A stretch of DNA of 64,000 nucleotides from Bombyx mori (taxonomy: Eukaryota; Arthropoda; Insecta; Lepidoptera; Bombycidae): positions 10,681,501 to 10,745,500 of the forward strand of contig NC_085121.1 in assembly GCF_030269925.1 (NCBI RefSeq), read 5' to 3'. Within the stretch, counting starts at the first letter, position 1. Each line of letters starts with the position of its first letter. This document shows positions 13,001-25,000 of this stretch, piece by piece. Both the position numbers and the translations under genes were made by a program. The notes under the pieces were generated by a model. That model saw nothing but the letters and a program-made list of their open reading frames with translations, had not been told where the DNA came from and searched no databases.

Positions 13001-16000
13001 TTACCTACGTAATTTTTTTTTGGGATTACGATTTTTTTTTCATATCTTTATTTAAGGAGATTATTCACCTAGTGAATATGTCACTCCATTGTACAACAAA
13101 GGAGAGTAACAAAAAATTATATAAAAAAAATAAAGGAAACTGTTATCGTATCTGAAGGCCCACCAACACTATTTTATAAAGTGACTTAGCCATTTTGGAT
13201 TCCGGAAAGGCTAATACGTAATTTAAACCTCCAACTTGTCGAAAATCTGTATATTTTGCAAAGAATTGTTGTCTCAAATCATCATCCCGCGCACACTCCA
13301 TCATAATGTGAAAAGCATCTTCCACTACATCACAAACTGAACACTTGGGATCAGGAGCCTTCCCCATTAAATGAGCAAATTGAGTGAGATTTGCCCGGAA
13401 CGAAGTCTGAAAACAGTCACTAGGGTAGTTCTATTAAGGTTACAGATTACGATTTTAAGAATAATTTAATTTCGCAGGTGTCGATTGTAGGAGCTGTGTA
13501 CTTAGTAGGTTATATGCAATGGAGCGTTGCGTGGCTTATTGGGCCCGTTATATTGTCGGTGATGCGCGATCAATGGCGCAAGGAGAACGAATACAAACGC
13601 AACATCGCAAAGGTCGCTGCACTGTCTTCTGAAAAAGATGTGATACTAGCGAGACTTGACGACTTGCCTTCATGGGTGCGTTCTATTCAAACAAGAGACA
13701 ATTAATTTTTTTTTATTTGTATTTAATCGTATGTAAGTCTATCTTATATTGTATTTATTTTTCACATGTGTATATAAGTATGTATATATTTTATGTAAGT
13801 TTATTACACCGTCGAGTTTGCTAATTCCTCTCCCTGCAAGACTGCCTGGAAGAGATCGCTTTCAGCGATAAGGCCGCTAAATTATGTCACCGTCTATTAA
13901 TTGTTTTATATGCTTACTCTACATGTGGTGTTAAATAAAGAGTTATATTATTATTATTAATATATATTTATCTCTTGAATGCAACAAATAAAATACGTTG
14001 TATTGTTCAATAGGTATTCTTCCCGGACGTCGAACGAGCCGAATGGTTGAACAGGGTAAATACAATAATGTAAGCTTACCACTCGAGATTAAGGTTCAGA
14101 ATCAATTATTCAATCAAATAAATTGCTGCCTTTATCTAGAATTCTAATAACTCGCTCCTAACTGATACATCTATGGCAGATACTCCTACAAGTCTGGCCG
14201 AATGTGAACAGCTACGCAAAGACTTTATTGAAAGACTTGATCGAACCGGCTGTCGCGGAGAGCCTGGCCAATTACAAACTCAGCGGATTTAAATTTGAAC
14301 GTATGATTCTCGGTACCATTGTGAGTATATTGAATATTGCGATTGACGTTCCGTCTTAAATAAGCATAAAAACGATCAGGATTAATTAATTTGTGAAAAT
14401 AAATTTTCCGTTTCAAGGGCGTGACAACAGTCTCGTTATTTTATTAGAATTTAGTAAATACGTTTACTATCAATAACGACTGATAGAGGGACTTATCTTA
14501 TTAAATAGATATTACAATGCTATTTGGACTTCAACCTCATGTTTCAAAGGAACTGGTTTTTTTTTTTTTGCTTAGATGGGTGGACGATCTCACAGCCCAC
14601 CTGGTGTTAAGTGGTTACTAGAGCCCATAGACATCTACAACGTACATGCGCCACCCACCTTGAGATACAAGTTCTAAGATCTCAAATATAGTTACAACGT
14701 CTTCCCTACCCTTCAAACCGAAACGCATTACTGCTTCACGGCAGAAATAGGCAGAGTGGTGGTACCTACTCGCGCGGACTCACAAGAGGTCCTACCACCA
14801 GTAATTACGCAAATTATAATTTTGCGGGTTTGATTTTTATTACACGATGTTATTCCTTCACCGTGGAAGTCAATCGTGAACATTTGTTGAGTACATATTT
14901 CATTACAAAAATTGGTACCCGCCTGAGATTCGAACACAGCGCTTTAACACGAATGCACCGTCTTATCCTTCAGGCCACGACGACTTCAATTTATTACGTC
15001 ACGGCGGCCCAAGATATTGTTTGTTCATTATTTCATTTGACTGTATATAGACGTGTGAACAAATTTTCGGTTTACCTGCTGTTAAGTGTCTACTAGAATC
15101 TATAGACAATAAAATGTGAACGCACAATTTATGCGCACAATATATCCCGATTGCGAAAATAAAACATTTTAATGGCACGACAATTTACAAATAAAATTGC
15201 AACTAAAGAAGAAAGTTACTTTAATGTGATCATTAATAAAACAGTTTTATAGGTGTAATAAAGTTTAATCTCGTTAATATTATTGTTCTCAGGCGCCGCG
15301 GGTTGGTGGCGTCAAGGTTTATGATAAGAATCTCTCGAGGAATGAAATCATCATGGACATAGACTTATTGTAAGTCTCTGTAATGTTTTTTTTATTGCTT
15401 GGATGGGTGGACGAGCTCACAGTCCACCTGGTGTTAAGTGGTTGCTGGAGCCCATAGCCATAGCCCCTACAACGTAAATGCGCCACCCACCTTGAGATAT
15501 AAGTTATAAAGTCTCAATATAGTTACAACGGCTGCCCCGCCCTTCAAACCGAAACGCATTACTGCTTCACGGCAGAAATACCTACCCGCGCGGATTCACA
15601 AGAGGTCCTACCAACAGTAAGTATCCTACATTAGTTTTTTATTCTAGATAGTTAAAAGTCTCGACTCATCGAAGAGATTAAGTAGTGGTTCAAGGTACGT
15701 TATCTATTTTCGGAGCACCCACATAACACCAGATGGGCAATGAGATCTCCCAACTAGAGCACTAAATAAACTCAGTGCAACTATATTTAAAGTAAACTGG
15801 ATGATTTAATTCAACAAATATACAATCTATGAACAGTAATGCGGGAGCTGTTTGGAATCATTGCATTTACTATTGTTTTAAATACGGGCAGCTGCTATCA
15901 GTCACTCATTAGATGAAAGTTATGCACGTTGACGTTTATAAGCTAAGGATGCGAGGTGATTAGAATACAATAGACAATTGCACATCAACAATCAACCCAA

Positions 16001-19000
16001 TAAAAATAATTGTTCAAGGGAATGGTAGAGTTAAATTAAAACAATTTAACAAACACATTTTTCGTGAGATCGCTTACTGAAAAAGCGTCTGCCTTCATTA
16101 CAAATAAAAAAGAAAAAAAAGATGATGAGGTGACCAAGAAATTGTTCTGTTGAGGATTATGGCGAACAAATCTAATATTCAATTTTTTAAGTTGCAAGAC
16201 TTGAAACTCGAACTATGTAGTTCTTACATTTCAGTTATTCTAATTAAGTTCGTCTATTGTGAGCAACGTTACTAATTAACAGTCGGCTGAATGACACGCC
16301 AGGTCTCGGCGGCTCGCGATTCCAATGAGGTATTAGAAGTACTCCCAAAGCAGCTGCCCTTACGCTATTACCCCCAATGGCGTTTGGACAGTTGTTAGCA
16401 AAACTCCCCTTCCAATTGAACCTTCTAGTTCGCTTATTCATCCGGTTTTTGAGACGAGGTCTCTGAACCAGCTACGATCATTCCATCAAAAAAAAAAGCC
16501 AACTACTTAATACTACAATATATAATTTAACTTGTTACAGCTACGCCGGCGATTGCGACATCTCATTCGTACTTCAACGCATTCGCGGAGGAATCAAAGA
16601 TCTCCAAGTAAGTTTGGTCGCATGTAATCTTTTTTTTTCAGAAGACCGAAATGACTTATACCTAAACATCATTCATCATTATCCTGCCCTTCTCCCAGCT
16701 ACCTGGGGTCGGCGCAACATGCTTTCTCCTTCCATACTCTTCTATCATATACCATTTCTTCGCTCACTCCCCTTTTACCCATATCGTCTTTCACGCAATC
16801 CATCTATTTCTTCTTAGGTCTACTTCTTCCTCTATATCCTTCCACATTCATAGTTAACATTTTCTTACCAACCTCATTTTCATCTCGTCTCATCACATGT
16901 CCATACCATCCCAAACGCGCACTTCTCAACTTCTCTGTCACAGGTGCCACTTTCAGACTTCCTCTAACATATTCATTCCGTATTCTATCCATTCTTGTTA
17001 CTTCACACATCCATCGGAACATTCGTATCTCTGCTGCATGCAATCGCCTTTCATCACTTATACCTAAACGTTTATCGTAAATTAATGTACTAATGTTCGT
17101 GTAAATGTAATTAAACGTGCATCGAACTCGCGAACGTTGCTTCGCTGTTCAGAAGTTTATTTTTGTTCCGATTTATAAGTTTTGGGATAACGACGAAGGA
17201 AAGATTTTCCATCGAGCGAGTGATATTGCTCGGTAGACCGATGGCCCGAATGTTTTTTTTTCCTCCTACCTATGCTGATAGCCTTGAGAGGCTATTTCTT
17301 CTTCGCTCTAACGTGTAGGTGAGCTCACGGGGTTCAAACTGGAGTATTACTAACACTGGCCCTAGCAAGAACAGTGCTTCGCAGAATCTACCATCATATC
17401 GGAAACTCCAATCCCTACAATCCCGCTTTTGCAGGTTAGCCGTTGGAGCTCCGTGGTTCGTGAGGAACGTTGACCTACACGACGACCTGGGCCTCGAATC
17501 AGTCCAGAAATACATGAAGTCAGCGTCGGAACGGTACTTCGATAAGCTATGCGTCATGATAATCGCCTTATCGTTGCCGCCGCTGACTACTCCCCGAATC
17601 CTGATCATGCAGGAGCCAGTCACCGTCGACGCCCTAGACACGTCCTTACGGATCCATCAGATCCAATAACCTTTGCATTAGACGTATTCAGCGCTAACAC
17701 TAGGAGTAGGCTTAGGAACCCCGGTAACCGTACTCGTCGAAATCGACAAAGAGGTCGACGTGCAACCTAACCCATGCATCAGCCCGCTGAGTTTCTCGCC
17801 GGATCTTCTCAGTGGGTCGCGATTCCGATCCGGTAGTAGATTCATTCGCGAAGCAATTGCTCTTGAGTTGTTAGGTCTCCTTCGGAGGCGCTCGGGCAGT
17901 TGTTAGCAAATCCCACCCCTCCTGGCTGAGCCTTTGCTCGCCCACATGTCCTGGTGAAACTGGAAAGGCCTCCGGGCCACAAGTAATCTATCAATCATAA
18001 AAAAAAAAAAAAAAAATCGGAAACGCGACCCACTGAGAATATCTGGCGAGAAACTCAGTGGGCTGTGTCTGTGGGCTAATTCGCTCGTCGAGCCCTTCGT
18101 CGCAAGCGATGGGTTCGAGGAGGGCGGTGACCGGTGCCTGTGGTACCTAAGATCACCGTTAATGGACCGGGAGGATCCGTAATGACTTATTTTTGGGCGA
18201 CGTCGACTATTTACCATTCTGTCTACAGGATCGGGTATGACCCGAATGTTGTTGTTCGGAACTGATATAATATAACAAGCTTATCTTGAAAATGTCGTAA
18301 GCGAGATTCAGGCATCTGCCAAATATATTGTGTTCTGTGATGGTTACCCGCCACAAACTCAAGACCTGAGAGCAGTATATAAATAAAAATGACTTATGGA
18401 TACTCGCTATGACTTTTGGCTACCGATAAAGTGCGCGCTTTTAAAACCGAAACATCGGAAATCTCGGTTCGAGTAGGTAACACAAATCGATTTTGTAAGT
18501 CGTGTGTACGTAACGTAAAATTGGCGTGCCATCAACTAGCAACTTGTTAGATATTTGTGTGTTTATGGGAAAGCTAATTACGAAATAGTATATTTTGTTT
18601 TACCTTTAGTCTTCGTCTCCCTGGGGTCAAGTGTAATTAGTATAAACATAACGATGAATTAGTTTCAAAGATTAAAAGGTCGATTTCATTGAAATTAAAA
18701 TTAAAACGCGGAATTTGTTTCAATAATAATGACCTACAATTTCCCCGTAGTAACATATCGATAGAAGAAAGTTATTTAATTACTACAACAATTTCAAAGT
18801 TATATAGAATATGGCATCGTGACTTAAAGCAACAAATTAAAGAAGGTACAAAAATTTCAGATGTAAATTAGATACTGAAATTTTTAAATTAAACTTGTTT
18901 TTTTTTCACGTGACACAGTCAGCTTCAAACAACGTATACAAAAAGTGTCACGGTAGACTGCTCTTTGGAATCTGTTCTTGGCGTTTCGTGTGTTTAAAAA

Positions 19001-22000
19001 GGATGAAATTTCTGCATTTTTAAACTTGAAAATGTCTTTGTTCCTTAAACCAACCGAAAATATCTATAAACGTGTGTGGAAGGTTTTTCGACATATCTTC
19101 CACCGAGCGAATGTAATTGCTCAGTAGACGGATGGTCCCAATATTGTTGTTCGAAACTTGTATATATTCAAGCTTATCTTGAAAACCTTGTGTTCTATGA
19201 TGGCTACTGCCACAACGTGAAAAAACACTTTTACACAGTTTTATGACAGTTCATAGTTTTTTAACGTAAACATATGAAGCTATAAAATATATAAATAGTA
19301 TTGGGGTTTAAGACACGAATCATTGAAGACTATTTTATTTTCATATTATTTTTGCCAAAATTAAATGGGGTTCGTCGAACCCCAATACATAGCAAAACAT
19401 TGAAGACTATTTTATTTTCATTTTATTTTTGAGAAATTATACTTAAATAACCCTTATTCACTGAATCTCGTTTTAATCGTCATCATCTTGCACATTTACT
19501 TGGAATTGGCGCATAGTCAACAAGGTTCAACATATTAGGTACACGAAGCTATTTTAATGATAATTAAAATGCAAATGCAAATTGTCATTTTATTTAAATA
19601 CACCCTGGCTGACATTATCTATCTAAATTCAACTTCTATTATCTGTTTATATTTTCAGATTCACGGCATGGTACGTGTTGTAATGAAACCTCTGATCTCT
19701 AAAATACCGTTAGTCGGAGGACTACAGATCTTCTTTTTGAACAACCCCTCAATCGACTTCAATCTCGTTGGCGCAGCTGACATACTAGATATGCCAGGCT
19801 TTAGGTAACTATAACTGTTGTAAAATAATATCAAAAAGAACTAAATCTAAATGTTATGTTCTGAATGTTTTCAAATAAAAGATCACAATTCTCTGCTTTA
19901 AAATAGATTAAGTTAATTTCAACTATTTTTTTAGTGATATACTTCGTCGATGCATCGTGGAGCAAGTGTCCAAAATGATGGTGCTGCCTAACAAGCTTTC
20001 GATCAAACTAAGCGATGAGATTCCAACGGTTGATCTGCGCATGCCTGAGCCGGAGGTAAATATAAACTTTAAAACAACGATGGTACTGCCTTGAAATCGA
20101 ATTTTGTTTCCGAAATTTTTTTTAATAGATTCATAGGTGTTTTTTTTTGAGTTAGAGGGTTCCGAAATTTTTTGACAATATTAAGCGTTTTGTTTTTGAA
20201 ACCAAATTGATTATTTTGCCGTTTTAATAGAATATTTGACTGAAATAACTTTTCGTGACATAGTAATGTACCAAATAAAATAACATCTCTGTCCCAACTT
20301 ACAGTAACTGTAATGCGTGAATGCCTCGCAGCAGAAAGGATAGAGTTTGGGGCTAACCGTACTCGCGTACGAGTATGCGAACTTCAGCATCATGTCATTT
20401 CTTCTTTTATCCTTTTCCAAAAATCCTGTATATCTTATCTGTATGCTATTAACTTACGTTGGCAGCCTTATAGCCTCTAACCCAGGGGTTCCTAAACTTT
20501 TTTGTCTACTGCCCACTTTGAGAATAAATTATTTTTAGCGCCCCCATTTTTTCACCTACTTAAAAACTACTATAGCGAGAGCTTAGTCGGTGTCTAAAGG
20601 TTCTTCCTAGATGAAATTACAAATCGTCTCCCAAGCCTCTACACAACGCCCCCATTTTTTTTCTGGGTCTGTTACCGCCCCCCTTTAGGACTGTAGCGCC
20701 CACAAGGGGGCGTTATCGCCCACTTTGAGAAAGGCTGCTCTAACCCGATATAAGGTTGAAGATATTTATAAATTCTGAACACTAATAAGAAATACTGAAG
20801 TAAAAGCCCAGTTTTGAACCAGCACTTGATGTGAAACATGTAGGTAACGAGTTTTAGGTCACTTGAGACATTCGGTGTAAATTCGTTCTTCAGTTTCTGT
20901 TTCAAACGAGGCTTAAAAACAACAGTGCGATAGTCCTGGGTGTGTCCCTGGCAATACTGAAAAGTTCATATGAGCGTCGGTGAATATTCATCGCCCAGGG
21001 ACCGTATGCTTCATTATTATCTTCGAAAAATAAATCCATTAAATGTTTCCAGGGTGTACTTCGCATACATTTGGTTCAAGCTCAGAATCTCATGAAGAAA
21101 GATGTTTCTATGCTAGGTAAGGGTCAAATGCACTCATTAAAATCCCATAATAACTGTCTAAATACATAAATAGACCTAGAATATACAGAAAAGCTGCCGA
21201 AGTTGGAGACGCGCGGAGAATAATTTTAGAACGAGTAGTCTGAGAACAGTCTTCAAACTAGACGTAACGTTCAGAAATGATGATACCGATTCTGAAGAAG
21301 AAGGTTTCCAAAGTGGATTTATCTATCTACGTTCAGCAATAAAACAAAACATATATACGTGTTAGTTTTAGAACGTATCAAATTAAGTACTATTTTTTTT
21401 CCTACTTAAGCTGAGAGCCTTGAGAGGCTATATCAGCGTAACCTTAACTAGTAGGTGAGCTCACGGGGCTCAAACCTGACGACGTTGCTAACACGAAGCC
21501 TAGCAAGAGCCGTGCTTCGCAGAATCTACCACCGGATCGGAAACGCGACCCACTGAGAAGATCCGGCGGGAAACTCAGTGGACTGTGTCTGAGGGTTAAT
21601 TTACTCGTCGAGCCCTTCGTCGCAAACGACGGGTTCGACGAGAACGGTGACCGGTGCTTGAAGTACCTAGAAGCACCGTTAGTGGATCGAGAGGATCCGA
21701 AATGACGTGTTTGGGGCGACGTCGACTGCTTTCCATTCTGTCCGCAGGATCGGGAATGTAGTTACCGGCGGCCACGACGAGAGCGTTCTCGTGTCGTGCC
21801 ATTTTATCGAAGTGCCGAAATTTTGTTTTGTTTACAGGAAAAGGCAAGTCAGATCCGTATGCAGTTATAACTGTGGGCGCCCAGCAATGGAAAACGAAGC
21901 ACATTGATAACAACGTGAACCCGCGATGGGACTTCTGGTGTGAGGTGAGGATGACATTACAATTTTGCTTAGATTACATTGCACTGACACTTTTAATATT

Positions 22001-25000
22001 CAACAAAAGTTGATGACGAAGAGTTGAATGAACTCTCATATTGTAACGCTGTAAGTCCGTGCCGTCTGATTTACAACTATCTCGAAGAAAACGTATCGTT
22101 TATGTAACTACTAACTTAATTGGTATTTAGTTTTAAAAAATAGGCTTATTGATCGTAGTTAATGAATCCTTTGCCTAATAATATTTGTCGATCAGACTTT
22201 TTTTTTTAAATTAAGCTTTTAGTTCGTTAATTATTACTTACACTTGGCTTGATACAGTGCACCAATTTTTTTTTATTTCATTAAATTTGATTACGAGTAG
22301 TTTGTTTTGGGATATAATTGGTGAGTTGAATTTGTTTTAATTATAAAGTATTTGTTGATTTGTAAAGTTGTATGTCGTTCGTACGAAAAGTTGGAATGGA
22401 ATGAGATCCTCTTTTAAAATATACCATACTCAACAACGAAACTGCATTTGAAGACACAAGTATGAGTTCCAATTATCAGCATGTTGTTCCACATAGCATG
22501 TTCGCCATTTCGGTTGCAATCAATTCGTTCATACCACGTACAACTTCAAGCTTATTAAAAATAAGCTGATTATAAGTCAAACTTATTAAAAATAAGCTTG
22601 ACGCTGAGCTTGAATAAGCGCGGACGCCTCATAACGTGTCTCCATGATTTGAAGACGAAAAACGTTTTTTGCGCTTATTTGATATTATTGATTAATAAGC
22701 ATGTTTTCTTTAACAAAATTAAGTTTCACATCAAAATATGTTTAAATTAAAAAGTTTTAAAGTTAATGTGATTTTTTTTTGGAAGTTATTCAGTTTTCAC
22801 GTTAATTGTCAATTATCAAAATAATAAAGCCTATGTTGTCATGATTGGTTCGTTTTAAGTCTGCAAATCACTATGAATGTGACTGGCCAATAAACTAAAT
22901 TCTAAATTTATCACATAGGTACGAGCTACTTATGTGTATAATATATATTAATACAGCGTTTTACAATATACCTACATTTAACAAAGATTTGGCTTGATTT
23001 TATTTGAAATGAGCATGCTTTTTTTGGTCCCGTCCGTTTCATGTTAAACGCTAACAAGGGACTTTAGTAAGTACGTAGATGTAAATAAGATTTTGTTTTC
23101 CTTACCTCGTATGTGAACCTCGGATCGTGCGCGTTTCACACAAAGGCGCGTATAATGCAATCCCTCGGTCAGATGTTGGATATAGAGGTGTTCGACAAGG
23201 ACGAAGGCAACGACGACGACAAGCTCGGCAAGTAAGTGGACCGGTCGCGGAGTGTAGGGACGGTGGGGGGCCGCGGACGCGCCGACGACGCGGACGGTAC
23301 GAACGCTTTGCGCATGCCTCGCTGCTACAGACGCACTCTGGTTTAAGGGCGCACGTCTGAGAATTACAATGTACGTCGCGTGCTCTAACACTACCGTCGA
23401 TCAACCCGCTGAGTTTCTCGCCGGATCTTCTCAGCGGGTCGCGATTCCGATCCGGTACTAGATTCATTCGCGAAGCAGCTGCTCTTTGAGTTGTTAGGTC
23501 TTCTTCGGAGGCGCTCGGGCGGCTGTTAGCAAATCCCACCCCTCCTGGCTGATCCTTTGCTCGCCCACCTGTCCTAGTGAAACTGGAAAGGCCTCCGGGC
23601 CACCAGTAATCCTTCAGTAATAAAAAATACGTTGTAATTCGATGACTTAACCCATCACTAGCATAACGGTAATGACTCGGACGAAATTGGAGTATAGAAT
23701 TAGATTTTATTTATATATGCATGTTCAACATCTCTAGCCGTGTTCATCTCTGATTTCGTCTCATTTGCTTTGTTTATCATAATGTAGATGTGTTTGTAAT
23801 TAAGCTACAAATGAAGGTAAGTTACGTTTTTAATTTGAATTATTATAATTCCTAGTCTTAACCAATAATAACTATACATTTCTTTCTTTTTCAATCTTCT
23901 TTATTTATGGATCAATAATATTATATATAGTAATAATGTTGAGATATTTGTAAAAGAAAAGATATAAATTGGCGTAAGTGGGGTTTTATTATTTCTAAAA
24001 CTGCACAAATAAACGATCACACCCCTAAAACGGATAGTGGCAAGGTAACTAATGTTTTGAAATTGTGATGTTTGTCCTAAGGCGATAATAAGTTCAAAGA
24101 AGAGTCAATCGCTGCAGTGCGAGCTGTGGGACTGGGACCCTGGGATGGGCATTCAGAACGATGATTACCTCGGCAGGTCCGTCTCAGCCGCTAAATGTGC
24201 TTCCTCGCACTAGCGACATCCAGCGTACTTTTGTTTATTTTTCAGTGGTTTCATTGTTTTGGTTCTTATTATCACTGTTTTAGATAAATTTATCGTATTT
24301 ATTAAATTGCTTTTCAAACTTACTTGATGATAAGAATCACGATTTTTTTTTTATATTTCTTTGGTTTAACTTGAATGTTGAGTGGGTTTTGTACCATATT
24401 TCCGTGATTGATATTGCTGGTTTGTTCAAATGTTTATTTACGGTATCGCGCCTATTCAAATTTTTTACTATTGTTAGTGCTGTTATAAATATAATATCTA
24501 CGACGCAGTATATAAATACACTAACACATATCAAAAGGGTATAAATAATATTTTTAACAAAGAATACACAATTATGCAAATACACTGAACTAAAATATGA
24601 TAATAACGGATTAACTTTTGTCTATGTGTCGTATGGTTATAACAATGTGTGTGTATGTGTGTGTAATATGGTGGGTTGTGACAGTCAGTACTTCGACGCA
24701 GCACTACCGTCGCTGTAATCAAGATATACGACTGGGACAGAGCTGGGAGAGACGAAAATCTGGGCAGGTCGGTCGTCGACCATACAGCACTACCAACAGC
24801 TGTTGTATATACCACTGTATACTAATAGTATTGTGATCGTTGCAAGTCGTACATGGAATGTCCACCGCAGCACTGTAGCTTAAGATCGTCACTCTCCGCT
24901 TTGTGTTAACACCAAAGCCACTCGAAAGTTCTATTCTATATTCGTTCATATCCTTTATTTTGTCTTGATGCTCTTGAAAATAATAACTCACTTAGTATAA

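Larger units (their letters stand above)
17195..18380 (+). repeat. Dispersed repeat C, split by nested LINEs
   Basis: The left part (ATCGAGCGAGTGATATTGCT to CCCGAATGTT at 17253) resumes at 18241 with the same CCCGAATGTT, then GTTGTTCGGAAC and CAAGCTTATCTTGAAAATGT. The same sequence recurs at 19085-19220 and 61465-61640. The family is unassigned. Confidence 0.75.

Noticed and set aside
18689..18871. 60-codon ORF in an Esyt intron
   Set aside because: AT-rich, no domain, no repeat context that explains it; too short to support.
23044..23539. Overlapping ORFs on both strands around Esyt exon A
   Set aside because: They are shadows of GC-rich Esyt coding sequence and the LINE-B tail, with no recognisable domain.
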